Position numbers and translations under genes: made by a program. Below are positions 1-10,042 of a stretch of 47,949 bases of DNA, in pieces (position 1 is the first letter of the stretch; every line of letters starts with the position of its first letter). Origin of the DNA: Deltaproteobacteria bacterium. GTDB taxonomy: Bacteria; Desulfobacterota; Desulfarculia; Adiutricales; Adiutricaceae. The notes beneath the pieces were generated by a model, which saw only the letters and a list, made by a program, of their open reading frames with translations, did not search any database and had not been told where the DNA came from. Where the stretch lies: NCBI GenBank assembly GCA_031271165.1, contig JAISWF010000275.1, positions 1 through 47,949 on the forward strand. The letters are read 5' to 3'.

Positions 1-285
1 AGAGTTGATGTAAGGGGGGTTAGGATTTCAAATCGCCCATTTTGGACGATGAGGGTGGCTTCTTTCCTAGGGTTTAGCCTACCCAACCCCCAGTCTGGTG
101 ATTTTCTTGGACGGCTGTGCTACATTATTTTATTGTCAGACAATTGCCTGGGCCGACCTTGGAAACGTAAGGGCCGCCAGGGGACCGTAAGCGATTACCC
201 AACATTTACAAAGCCCGAGCTGGCCACACTTGCGAACTTTGGTCAGCCAGTGGAAACACCTGTTGAGCTTTGGCCGCAACCAGTC

Positions 286-867
286 TCAGTCTAGACTTTT
301 GGAGGTAAAAGACGGAGCGGTAAAAACCAAAAGATTGGCCTTGGGATCTTCCCAGGCCCCGGGATTCAGACCCGCTTTGACTGAGGTCTGCCTGGCAAAT
401 TCCAAAGGGGTCCAGCCATATTCTTCAGCCACCACCGGCAATAAGACGCCCCGCCCGTGAGGGTGAAGGAGGTACAGTCCGTCCCGGCCAATGACTAAAT
501 CGTCGAGACTGGTCAGTGGTTTTGGTTCAGTCAGGACAGAAATAGTTATTTCCAATAAGTCCAGTTCAGAACTTACGACCGGGTTAAACCGGGGATCGTC
601 GAAGGCCGCCGCTTTGACCATTGACTCAATAGCGTCAGCTAAAAGGCCGGTAAAATCGAACCGTCCAATGCAGCCTCTTAATTTCCCCAATTTTTTGAGG
701 GTCACAAACACCCCGCCCCGCAGATCGGCCAGTTCCTCCGGGGCTGGCGGCAGGCTCTGGCCAGCGGTCGCTGCGGCCAGGATTTGACGGGACCAGGAAA
801 GAATTTTTATTTTGAGATCCTCGGTCAGACCCGGAACCTCGGCCAATGTGGTTTGGCACTCGGTCAT
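286..867 (-). CDS. AMMECR1-domain protein (AmmeMemoRadiSam system protein A-like)
   Basis: 193 aa ORF with the family-typical 'GVFVTLKKLGKLRGCIGRF' and 'AAAFDDPRFNPVVSSELDLLEITISVLTEP' and 'GVLLPVVAEEYGWTPLEFARQTSVKAGL'. Confidence 0.93.
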   Translation of the reverse strand: MTECQTTLAEVPGLTEDLKIKILSWSRQILAAATAGQSLPPAPEELADLRGGVFVTLKKLGKLRGCIGRFDFTGLLADAIESMVKAAAFDDPRFNPVVSSELDLLEITISVLTEPKPLTSLDDLVIGRDGLYLLHPHGRGVLLPVVAEEYGWTPLEFARQTSVKAGLNPGAWEDPKANLLVFTAPSFTSKSLD

Positions 868-1514
868 AGAACACCTTGCAATTCCCGGGGAGGGGAAGCT
901 ATTGACAATTTACTAGGCCAGTTATCTCAAAACCAAAGACCAAACGGTAGTCATCCGAATCAGCTTTGACTGGGCCGGCGGCCCCCAAGGCGACTAAAAT
1001 AAAAATCATCAGGCTCAATCCATCAAAAATTCGCCTTAAGCTCAAAAGTCACAACCGCTCCAACTCAGCCGCAACTTGCTAGAGAAAGAAGTCAAACCGG
1101 GGTTGGAGGCTTTCTTCAGTTAATTATTGAATTTTCTTAAGCCTCTTAAAACCGTTTATTATTTTACTCTCCCCGGAGACCTTTGTCCACGGCTATATTT
1201 TGACATTAAGACAGCCAAACAACACTTCTGCCCCCAACAAAGACATTATTATTTGTTTTCTATAAATCTAACTTTTAAATTAGTTATTATTATCTCGCCT
1301 TTTCATCTTTGCTTTGGCACCATTGCCTCATCAGTCCGTCTTCGACTAACCCAAAACCAAAAAAAGCCGTCCCACCCAAACCACAGTTGGTTCGAGCAGG
1401 GCGGCTTGACCGTAGGTTAAAAGCCGTTACACAGCTGTTTTCCTGCGGGCTGGGGGATAAGATCAAGCCGAGGCCATATGAAACGGGCCGACGGCCTTTT
1501 GAGAAACCGGGTCT

Positions 1515-1913
1515 TTATAGGTACAAACCCGTTTTCTTTTGCGCATAATCCAGCTTCAGCTCGTTGAGCCCTTGAGCCAGGCTGTGATAATCCGACCACA
1601 AGGTCGGGTCATTGGCCAAAACATCCAGGGTTCGGTCCTTGAGCTGGAGAAACAATCTCTCCGTTTCCATAAAACGGGCTGGGCGGGGCACTCGCCCCTG
1701 CCAGTCATCGTTTAAGTCGCTCAAGGCCTGCGAGACGGCAGCCAAATAGGATGGACTACGACAATCCGGTTGAATGGGCTCCGGATTGTCCTGGGCATCC
1801 TGCGGGTAACAAACCAGCAAGCGCCGAATTGTCTTCAGCAGGCGCTCACGGGTGCCACCCAAGCCGCCGGCTAGTAAGCTGGCCGTCAGCTCGTAGTCTT
1901 TAAGTATGCCCAT
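1515..1913 (-). CDS. hypothetical protein (132 aa)
   Basis: ORF with protein-like composition; GGAGG ribosome binding site just upstream of the ATG at 1913; structured leader upstream. Confidence 0.6.
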   Translation of the reverse strand: MGILKDYELTASLLAGGLGGTRERLLKTIRRLLVCYPQDAQDNPEPIQPDCRSPSYLAAVSQALSDLNDDWQGRVPRPARFMETERLFLQLKDRTLDVLANDPTLWSDYHSLAQGLNELKLDYAQKKTGLYL

Positions 1914-1933
1914 GTTTTCCTCCGTGAAACATG

Positions 1934-2045
1934 TCCCTAAAAGGGATGATTTCTCGGCATCCTTGCCGATACTTGAGGCGCTGAAATTATTCTATTTTTT
2001 GTTTCTTTCAGCGCTTTGTATACTCCTTTCTGGCGCTCCGTATCG
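1934..2045 (-). promoter_or_regulatory. candidate structured 5' leader (several stem-loops) upstream of the 132 aa ORF
   Basis: TCCCT/AGGGA (1934-1946), CGGCA/TGCCG (1955-1968), GCGCTGAAA/TTTCAGCGC (1978-1986 / 2006-2014) and CGATAC/GTATCG (1967-1972 / 2040-2045). Confidence 0.4.
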
Positions 2046-2770
2046 CCAAATAAACTAACGGATTGCGGTTGGGTCTAAATTACTCACATAAAATCGTGGG
2101 CACACCACCGCTCTCATATGCCTTCCCGTATTTCTTATCGGCCGGTCCATGAAAAAAGATTAGAACTTTTTTTATATAATTATTTTAAATTATAGATTAA
2201 GGAACTTTCACGGTCCCTCTAAAATAGTTAGAGTATTACGATATAGTAACCCCTCACCATGGCTATGGGCTGACCAAGAGCCAAGTGTAAAGTGTCACTT
2301 TCAAGTTAGACTAAACAGGATTTATGGCCACGTTTGTTGCCGTGCATCACTCCCTGTGCCGTCCCGGCCATTGATTCGGCATCCGGAGGCACTAGCTAGC
2401 CCTTGGGCTTTAGCCTTTAGGTTTCTGCCGCCTAATGGCGGCTGCGGTCTTACTTGGGGACCGACTCCCAGCCACGTTTTAGTTTGCCTGTCCGAGCTTT
2501 GGCTAACTCCTGCACCGGTCTTGGCTCTGTTAACCGCATCATAATCAACCATCAAGGCTTCAACTTTCAGCCTTGAATTAATTAAAAAATCTTTGACTTT
2601 TTGACCCTCAAGATTGTTTTAAAATCATAGCCTTACCAAAACTGGTTAGGCTAAAAACAGTTTGTCTGCCACTTAAAACCTCACTTAGACGAATATTTAC
2701 ACCAGGAACGCTTTTTTGCCGCCTCCGGTTGTGTTAACCTGTAAGAAGAAATTCGAGGAGGCTAATTCAT

Positions 2771-3721
2771 TTGGCGCCAATTTTAAAGCAAGCTTTCGAA
2801 AGTATCCTGACCCTCTTTATGATGGGCTTGGTCGGGGTCTACGTGGTTCATCGCGGCTGGGTCACCCGGGAAGTCAAAGATTTTCTGGCTCGGTTGGTGG
2901 TGGGCTGTACCCTGCCGCTCTATCTTTTTTATACCGCCGTCCAGGAGCTGACCAAAAAAGACATCCCTGGACTTATGGCCGGCACTACCCATGCCATGTT
3001 GACCATGACGCTGACTTTTTTGCTGTCGCTAGTTTTCGTCAAGATAGCCAAGGTCCGTCAAGGACGCCGAGGTCTTTTTTCGGTCGGTTTTACTTTCTCC
3101 AACACCATGTTCCTTGGGCTGCCCATCAATGTGGCCTTGTTTGGAGAATCGGCCCTGCCGTATGTGATGTCCTATTTTTTTTCCAATTCGCTTATGTTTT
3201 GGACCCTCGGCAATTACATGATGAGCCTGGATGGGCCGGGAAAAAAATCGGAGATCCTGAGTCTGGATACCGTCAAAAGGTTCTTCAACCCGCCTCTGAT
3301 CGGGTTTTTTATCGGTCTATTAGTGGTCATCCTTGAGGTGCCTATCCCAAAATTTTTAACCGGTTCGGCCAAACTGCTAGGCTCGACTACCACCCCGTTA
3401 GCGATCATGTATATCGGAATGGGCCTTGGTGATTTAAATCTCAAAACCATTCACATGGAAAAAGATATCATTTATATTCTGTTAGGCCGTTTTCTGATCT
3501 GTCCGCTGCTAACCGTAACCATATGTCTGGCCTTTAATCTTTTCCCGGCCATGAGCCGGGTCTTTGTCATTCAGTCCTCGCTCCCGGTCTTGGCCAATTG
3601 CTCCATTATGGCCGGCTATTACCGCTCAGACACCTCCTTTGCCTTGATCCTGGTCTCTCTGACTACCTTTTTAAGCCTTCTGACTGTGCCCATTTTCCGG
3701 ATGGCGGTGTCATTATTTTGA
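2771..3721 (+). CDS. AEC (auxin efflux carrier) family transporter
   Basis: 316 aa multi-TM protein, TTG start preceded by GAGGAGG; AEC-like 'FSNTMFLGLPINVALFGESALPYVMSYFFSNSLMFWTLG' and 'SSLPVLANCSIMAGYYRSDTSFA'. Confidence 0.85.
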   Translation: MAPILKQAFESILTLFMMGLVGVYVVHRGWVTREVKDFLARLVVGCTLPLYLFYTAVQELTKKDIPGLMAGTTHAMLTMTLTFLLSLVFVKIAKVRQGRRGLFSVGFTFSNTMFLGLPINVALFGESALPYVMSYFFSNSLMFWTLGNYMMSLDGPGKKSEILSLDTVKRFFNPPLIGFFIGLLVVILEVPIPKFLTGSAKLLGSTTTPLAIMYIGMGLGDLNLKTIHMEKDIIYILLGRFLICPLLTVTICLAFNLFPAMSRVFVIQSSLPVLANCSIMAGYYRSDTSFALILVSLTTFLSLLTVPIFRMAVSLF

Positions 3722-3776
3722 GCTCAGCCAGCTTTTTGGCCTGGACCAAACCCTTTAATTCGATGGCCTAACTGAT

Positions 3777-3800
3777 AAAAACCTTATGGCCAAGGTTTTT
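3777..3800. terminator. Rho-independent terminator-like hairpin between convergent genes
   Basis: AAAAACCTT-ATGGCC-AAGGTTTTT, perfect arms with A/T runs on both sides, between the AEC transporter and the response regulator. Confidence 0.7.
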
Positions 3801-3858
3801 CCAGGCTGCCCGTTCCAGGATACTTTTAAATGTCCTAAGACCCAAACCACTGACTCAA

Positions 3859-5721
3859 TTAAACTAAAGAGTTCCCCTCATCGACGATCGTCGATAAGGC
3901 CGGGTATTTTTTCAATTTGTAGGGCATAACGTTTCTTTTCAGGCCCAACAGATCAGCGGCCTTAGTCTGAACACCTCTAGACAAAACCAAAGCTCTTCTG
4001 AGCATTTCTTCCTCCATGGCGGCCATGACCGACAACAGATCCGAGCCGTCAGGGAGAATCTCGGCCAGCTGTTCGGATAGAGGAGTAGGCGCCGATTGAG
4101 CCCACTTGTCCCATTTGTATTTGAAAACGTTTCGTTTGAGACCCAAAGCATCAGCAGCTCGGCTCTGGACCCCGTCGCCAGCTTTTAAGGCTTTCCTTAG
4201 AATACCCTCTTCAAGGGCCGACAGCGCCTCGGTTAAACCCACCCCTTTGGGTAAAAGTCTCAGGGCCGGTTCCGGCCAGTCCGAACCAAAATCTGAGAAA
4301 AGAGGACCAGTCCAGGGCCCGCTTTCGAAATCACTGCCGGCCCCCAAACTGCCGGCCGGAAACGCCGAAAATAAAGAGCCATAATTGCTTGGGCTTTGCG
4401 GCCCCGTGAAAGGGGTAGAGGCTCCCTCGGGCTCATTTTTCGGCAAGGCTCCCTGACGAAGAGGCTCCTCTAAAAACGTTCTCTCCTGCCCCGACCGATG
4501 GCCTGAAACAACTGTTGGCCCGGACGACGGGCGCCTGAGCTCTTCAGGCAGATCGGAGGGCATAATGACATCACCAGAAGCTAAAATCAAAGCTCTTTCA
4601 ATAATATTTTCCAGTTCCCTCACGTTTCCCGGCCAACGGTAGGCATAAAGAAGCCTTTTGGTTTCCGCATCCAGAGTCGGCCGCACCCTGCGGTCCCCTG
4701 AAAATTTTTCCAGGAAATGCTCAGTCAGCATCGGTAAATCGTCTAATCTTTCTCTAAGCGGCGGCAGCCTCAAATGGACTACGTTTAAACGGTAAAAAAG
4801 GTCTTCTCTAAACCTTCCCGCCGCTGCCTCGGACTTGAGATCGCGGTTAGTGGCCGAAACAAGCCTAACGTCGACCTCAATCAGTTTTCCTCCGCCGCCG
4901 ACTCGTTCAATGGTTCGTTCCTGGAGAACTCTAAGCAAAGTCACCTGAATGGATGGCTCCATCTCAGCGACCTCATCTAAAAACAGCGTCCCGCCATGAG
5001 CGAGCTCAAATCGCCCCATCCGGCCGGAAACGGCACCGGTAAAGGCGCCTTTTTCGTAGCCAAAAAGCTCGCTGGTTAAAAGACTTTCGGGCAGCGCCGA
5101 GCAGTTGACGGCCACAAAGGAGCGCTCGGAGCGGGGGCTGTTGTAGTGGATAGCCCGGGCTACCAATTCTTTGCCCGTCCCGCTTTCCCCGGTAATCAAG
5201 ACGTTGGCTCGGGTGGGAGCGACCTTTTCTAAAAGCTGATAAAGTTCCACCATGGACTTGGATTTACCGATCAGGCTTCCAAAACTGTGGCGTTTAGACA
5301 AAGCTTCTCGAAGCTCTTTATTCTGGCGGCTGAGACCGAAAACCTCCAAAGCTTTGCGGACGCACCTGATCAGCTCATCGTTATGATAGGGCTTGGTCAG
5401 ATAGTCAAAGGCTCCTTTTTGCATGGCCTCCACAGCTAACTTGACGTCAATATGGGCGGTGAGCATGACCACCGGGACTTCTGGTCGCTCCTTTTTGACC
5501 TTGGTCAAAAGCTCCATCCCGTCGCCCCCGGGCATGGTTATATCAGTTAACACCAACCCCACCTGGGGTCTTTCCAGAAAAAGATCGATCGCCTCCCCGC
5601 CGCTTTGGGCTTCGACCACATCAAAGCCTTCGTTGGCCAACACCTGGCCGAGAACCAGCCGATAGTTGGGCTCATCATCAACTACTAATATTGTCTCGGG
5701 CATATTCTGGGACATGGTCAA
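3859..5721 (-). CDS. sigma54-dependent response regulator (NtrC/AtoC family) with two C-terminal Fis-type HTH modules
   Basis: Receiver domain (VVDDE, TDITMPGGDGMELL, TKPY), AAA+ domain (GESGTGKE, GAFTGA, GGTLFLDEVAEM, RWPGNVRELEN) and two Fis-like HTH segments. Confidence 0.95.
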   Translation of the reverse strand: MTMSQNMPETILVVDDEPNYRLVLGQVLANEGFDVVEAQSGGEAIDLFLERPQVGLVLTDITMPGGDGMELLTKVKKERPEVPVVMLTAHIDVKLAVEAMQKGAFDYLTKPYHNDELIRCVRKALEVFGLSRQNKELREALSKRHSFGSLIGKSKSMVELYQLLEKVAPTRANVLITGESGTGKELVARAIHYNSPRSERSFVAVNCSALPESLLTSELFGYEKGAFTGAVSGRMGRFELAHGGTLFLDEVAEMEPSIQVTLLRVLQERTIERVGGGGKLIEVDVRLVSATNRDLKSEAAAGRFREDLFYRLNVVHLRLPPLRERLDDLPMLTEHFLEKFSGDRRVRPTLDAETKRLLYAYRWPGNVRELENIIERALILASGDVIMPSDLPEELRRPSSGPTVVSGHRSGQERTFLEEPLRQGALPKNEPEGASTPFTGPQSPSNYGSLFSAFPAGSLGAGSDFESGPWTGPLFSDFGSDWPEPALRLLPKGVGLTEALSALEEGILRKALKAGDGVQSRAADALGLKRNVFKYKWDKWAQSAPTPLSEQLAEILPDGSDLLSVMAAMEEEMLRRALVLSRGVQTKAADLLGLKRNVMPYKLKKYPALSTIVDEGNSLV

Positions 5722-6224
5722 AAGGCTCCTGCCTCAAACTTAATTAATTGTTTAAATTTTTTTGGCTAAGCCAATCAATGACCGCCGAAGAGTGCTCAAT
5801 CTTCAGCTTTGGTCGAGACTAGGAGCTCTAAATTGAGAGCTCAATTGAGAGGAACTGATTTTCAGGCTCAACATTTCAATTTTTCAATTTGTTTTGTTCT
5901 CTAAACCCAACACCGGGCAGAAAATTATAGGGCAGGATCATTTCGGGGCTCGACCAAATCCCTGGCCTCAGTTCCTAAAGGATTGAAAATGTTACCCGAC
6001 AAGAAAATCTCAGAAGCAATAAATCTCAGGAGCCGCTGCTGATATCTATCCAACTAACGATATTATTACACGCTATTTTAGCCTGATGGCTTACTTTATA
6101 TAACATTTTAACAATACTATGGCAATATATAGTTAATATTTTTGTCGCTCTAATATCTAAATTTGCTTTCAATAGACTCTACCGCCGGGATGTCCTCGCC
6201 CCCAAAGCAAGCTTCCCTTAAGCC

Positions 6225-8030
6225 CTATCCTCTGAAATGGGGCTCCTGGAAGGCTTCGTCCCTAGAACTCTGGTCGCTTGCCTCAAGTTCGCCCGCTCCA
6301 AGTTCCCCTTCTTCAGATTCTTCTTCTTGGGATTCTCCTTCTGGTAATTTTCTTCCTTGGGAGGTCACGATCTGGGGAGGTACTACTGTTTCGCCAGCCT
6401 CGGAAGTACCACCCTCAGTCAGGGAGGCGGTCGTCCTCAGGGGAAGCTTGACCGTAACTTTTAGTCCGTGGAACTCCGGTCCTCCCTCGACGTTGACCAA
6501 TTTAAGGCTTCCGCCGTGACTCTCAACCACGTTTCTGACCAAAACCAAACCCAAGCCGGTCCCTTTGACTTTGGTCGTCCTAAAGGGCTGGAAAAGAGCT
6601 CTGGCCGCCTCCTCCGACAAACCAGGGCCGGTATCGGTTATGGTAATGACAAGATTTCCGGTCGGCTCCCCAGCTCGCTCAAGTTTAGTGGAAACGGTCA
6701 GGAGCCCCCCGTCGGGCATGGCCTGAATGGCATTGACCAAAAGATTCATTAGAGCCCGGTGGATTTGTCCGGCGTCAACCAAAACCGGCCCCGGTTCTTC
6801 GCGGAGCTCAGTCAAAAGCTCGACCCCCGAACGGCTCAGGTCAACCTCCAGCAAAACCAACATCTCCTCAATTATGTCTTCAACCACCACCGGTGCAAAA
6901 ATGGGTTCCTGGGGCCTGGCAAAATCAAGAAAATCGGTCAAAATGGACCAAAGCCTTTCCGATTCGTCCACAATGGCCGCTGCCAACCGGCTTTGAGCCG
7001 GAGTGCCTTTCAGGCCTGAGGCCAAAAAATCAGCCGAGGATCTGATTATACCGAGCGGATTTCTGATCTCATGACTGACGGTGGCCACCATCTGGCCGAG
7101 GTTGGCCAAACGCTCGGTCCGGTTGAGGCGCTCGACCAAAGCCACCTGCTCGGTATTTTTTTGATTGATAATGCTCTCGCCCCTGGCCACCACCATCCAC
7201 AATACCAGGCTCAAAAAGAGACTGCTGACAGCGGCCACCGCCAAGGCCATGTACTGCATGGTGGCGATGCGTGAATATTCCACCGTCAGATCCCGCGTCA
7301 GTTCCAATACTCCAGAAGGCTTTCCAGTGTCGTAATCCTCCATGGCCTGGAAACAGCGGATGGCGAAACGGCCTTGAGGAAAAAAGCTCCCCAAACGATA
7401 GCCGCCCTCCTCCAATACAATAACCGTCCTCTGACGAAGGCGCCCGGGAGTGGCCAGCAATCGAGGATCGCCTGAGGTGGTCAGGCTTCTGGCCAGCGCC
7501 TCCTTATAAGAACTCATTGGTTCAGCCAGCCGCCCTTTAGGGGTGGGCTCTCCGGTTTGGGGGGAGATTTCGTAGGAAACAACCGGGACCTGAGAATCAG
7601 AGGAATAGACCATCATCCCAAATTTTTCGTCATAAATGGCCACCCGGCTGATGTCAAAGCCGTGAATGGTGGTTTGAATGACGGCGTGAAGATACTTGTA
7701 AGTATCGGGCTCGCTGAGTCTGGCCTGACCCTTGAGCACATACATGGGTTTAAGGAAATTGTTGTACATCTGGTAATTAAGATTCTCCATGATGATGATG
7801 GTATCATCGACCACCCGATCATAGATCACCTTTTCAGTGCGGCCGCTCATAAGGCCGGCCAAAACCAGGCAAGTTATAAAAATCAGTATAACGCCGAAAG
7901 ATGAAAAATATTTGGCCAGCCGGAAAGGCTTGCCTCTAGCGGAAACCTTCTGGAGCGAACTGACATTTTCTCCTGAGTGGCCCGGTCCAGCCTCTGCCCG
8001 GACCGGGCTTGGGGTTAAATCCTGACTCAC
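6225..8030 (-). CDS. membrane sensor histidine kinase
   Basis: N-terminal TM, extracytoplasmic sensor segment, second TM, H-box 'VATVSHEIRNPLGIIRSSADFL', N box 'MNLLVNAIQAMPDGG', G boxes 'DTGPGLS' and 'GTGLGLVLVRNVVESHGG'; GTG start overlaps the pgi stop (GTGA). Confidence 0.94.
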   Translation of the reverse strand: MSQDLTPSPVRAEAGPGHSGENVSSLQKVSARGKPFRLAKYFSSFGVILIFITCLVLAGLMSGRTEKVIYDRVVDDTIIIMENLNYQMYNNFLKPMYVLKGQARLSEPDTYKYLHAVIQTTIHGFDISRVAIYDEKFGMMVYSSDSQVPVVSYEISPQTGEPTPKGRLAEPMSSYKEALARSLTTSGDPRLLATPGRLRQRTVIVLEEGGYRLGSFFPQGRFAIRCFQAMEDYDTGKPSGVLELTRDLTVEYSRIATMQYMALAVAAVSSLFLSLVLWMVVARGESIINQKNTEQVALVERLNRTERLANLGQMVATVSHEIRNPLGIIRSSADFLASGLKGTPAQSRLAAAIVDESERLWSILTDFLDFARPQEPIFAPVVVEDIIEEMLVLLEVDLSRSGVELLTELREEPGPVLVDAGQIHRALMNLLVNAIQAMPDGGLLTVSTKLERAGEPTGNLVITITDTGPGLSEEAARALFQPFRTTKVKGTGLGLVLVRNVVESHGGSLKLVNVEGGPEFHGLKVTVKLPLRTTASLTEGGTSEAGETVVPPQIVTSQGRKLPEGESQEEESEEGELGAGELEASDQSSRDEAFQEPHFRG

Positions 8031-9484
8031 TTGACGACGTATTTATTTTTTTTAGACAAGCCCTTATGGTAGCGGTCGGCCATGTCACTAAATCCATTGC
8101 GGCCCATTAGCCCGTAGGTAAATTTTTTGCTGAGCTCCACCCCGGGCTGATCCAGGGGATTGACCCCATAAAGAGTCCCGGAGATAACGGTAGCCAGCAT
8201 CAAAGTCTGAAGAATGTAGCCCACGGCCCCGGCACTGACCTTGGGGATGGTTAACGTAAAGTTAGGGCGCTGATTTTCGGCCAGGGCCCGAGCCGTTCCC
8301 AGACGCTCAAAAGTCAAAAGCTCGCCCAAAGTCTTTCCGCCAAGATACGAAAGCTCATCGTGCTCAGTAAAGACCTTGGGGATGCTTACATCGCTTCGAA
8401 ACTTTTCAACCCCCAAAAAACAAACCGTCTTGTTGAGGGGGCCTTCCATATACATCTGAAGCTGCGAATGCTGATCGGTCACCCCCACCGCCTTGATGGC
8501 GGTCTGGCCGGTCCCGGCCGGGGAACCGTCGAGGTGGAGGGCTTTACCCAGGGATTCATTCCAGAGCTGTAAAAACCACTCGGCCACCTTGGATAGGGCT
8601 TCGGCGTAGGGCATTAGAACCAAAGTCTCCAAACCTTTGACGGTGGTCTGCAGCCAGTTCAAACCGGCAAACAGAAGTGCTTTGTTACTAAGAACTGGGC
8701 TGGCAAAGTCCTGTTGAGCCTTTTTGGCTCCAGCCAAAAGCTCGTAAACGCTGACCCCAACCATGGCCAAGGGAGCCAGACCAACTGCGGAAAAGATGGT
8801 AAAACGCCCACCCACCCCAGGCGGAACTTCCATTGACTGGTAATCGTTGGCCTCCACCAGTTTCCTTAAGACCCCGCCTTGGGGATCAGTGGTGATCAAA
8901 AGGTGATCCTTAATGGCCGTCCGGCCCAGGGATCTTTGGAGCATATCGTGAATGACCATGAACTGGCTCATGGTCTCCGCCGTGGCCCCGCTTTTGGATA
9001 TAACGTTAAAAAAGGTTTTCGAAGGATCAAGGCTGTCCAAAATTACCCCAAACCCCTCGGGATCGATGTTATCGGCGATAAAAAGCCTGGGCCATTGGCG
9101 CTTGGCCGGCGGCAGGGCATTATGATTAATGGGCCGCAGGGCGTTAAAGACGGCATTGGCCCCCAAAGCGCTGCCGCCAATCCCCAGTACCACCACGGTC
9201 TCAATATTTTTTCGGAGAAGATCGGCCAGTTTCCGGCATTTTTTGGGGATCTCCGAATTTGAGGGCAGTTCGGTAAAAGGCAATAGTCCTTGGCGCCTTT
9301 TAGCCTCGAAATCCTTGTAAGCAGCGGCCAGAGCTTTTTTCATTTCTGCCAGATCCCCTGACGAAAGTCCTTGTCCCCCCAAAGCCTCGGCGGTCAAGTT
9401 GTTGTAGTCCATGGTCATATAATCTGAAATCTGAGAGCGGGTCGAAATCCCGGTCGAGCCTTTTTCAGCCATAACTATCCTCAC
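8027..9484 (-). CDS. pgi: glucose-6-phosphate isomerase
   Basis: 485 aa; 'VVLGIGGSALGANAVFNAL', 'NVISKSGATAETMSQF', 'GVGGRFTIFSAVGLAPLA', 'NPLDQPGVELSKKFTYGLMGR'. Confidence 0.95.
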   Translation of the reverse strand: MRIVMAEKGSTGISTRSQISDYMTMDYNNLTAEALGGQGLSSGDLAEMKKALAAAYKDFEAKRRQGLLPFTELPSNSEIPKKCRKLADLLRKNIETVVVLGIGGSALGANAVFNALRPINHNALPPAKRQWPRLFIADNIDPEGFGVILDSLDPSKTFFNVISKSGATAETMSQFMVIHDMLQRSLGRTAIKDHLLITTDPQGGVLRKLVEANDYQSMEVPPGVGGRFTIFSAVGLAPLAMVGVSVYELLAGAKKAQQDFASPVLSNKALLFAGLNWLQTTVKGLETLVLMPYAEALSKVAEWFLQLWNESLGKALHLDGSPAGTGQTAIKAVGVTDQHSQLQMYMEGPLNKTVCFLGVEKFRSDVSIPKVFTEHDELSYLGGKTLGELLTFERLGTARALAENQRPNFTLTIPKVSAGAVGYILQTLMLATVISGTLYGVNPLDQPGVELSKKFTYGLMGRNGFSDMADRYHKGLSKKNKYVVK

Positions 9485-9699
9485 CTTTATTTAAAATTAT
9501 TGACATCTTAATCTCATCAACAAACAAAAAAACGTTGGAAGTTAACCCAAATCTGAGGTCACCCGGCCCCCCCAAAAACTATTAAAAACATTTCTTAAAA
9601 ACGTGACCTGACTAAATCAGAACTCGGAAGCTTTGCTACTTTTAAAGCACGTACTTTAGGCCCTAGGAGAGCAGCTCCGCCGCCAGATTTTTGCGACGG

Positions 9700-9728
9700 T
9701 TGACAACCTACCCACCCTCCTGTAAGAT
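9700..9728 (+). promoter_or_regulatory. candidate sigma70-type promoter
   Basis: TTGACA - 17 bp - TAAGAT. Confidence 0.45.
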
Positions 9729-10042
9729 TAAAGACAGAATCAATATAGAGGTTGGACTAGGAAATCGCTTGGCATAGGCCTTTATTTAAACAAAAACAAT
9801 ACATTTATCTCAAACAAGTTTAATAAACTGACATTATTTATTTTTTTATCAAAAAGACCACCGTCAGACAGTTGGATTTAAGTGGTTCCTGTTTTTAATT
9901 TTACGCTTATATAGTCTAAAGATCAAGGATTTGACTTTTTTTTAATTTATTCCCTACAACTCTGGACGACCTGCCTTCCTCAAAAGCGCCGGCCAAACCC
10001 AAAAGTTCCTCCCTCAACCCCCTTACTTGCAGCCGGTCCGCC

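Noticed and set aside
1127-1548. plus-strand ORFs of 97 and 79 aa
   Set aside because: AT-rich composition, overlapping frames, no RBS or motif.
1921-1933. second parS-like half site (GTGAAACAT next to the 132 aa ORF start)
   Set aside because: Only one half of the palindrome is present.
2322-2555. 77 aa minus ORF and 62 aa plus ORF in a GC-rich patch
   Set aside because: Opposite-strand overlapping ORFs, no RBS and no recognisable motif; possibly a decayed element but not supportable.
2716-3336. 206 aa plus-strand ORF
   Set aside because: Overlaps the convincing AEC transporter in another frame; no family features.
6163-7904. multiple plus-strand ORFs antisense to the histidine kinase
   Set aside because: Shadow ORFs produced by GC-rich coding sequence on the opposite strand; no independent evidence. 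The same applies to antisense ORFs over pgi, polA, pgpH and mgtE.
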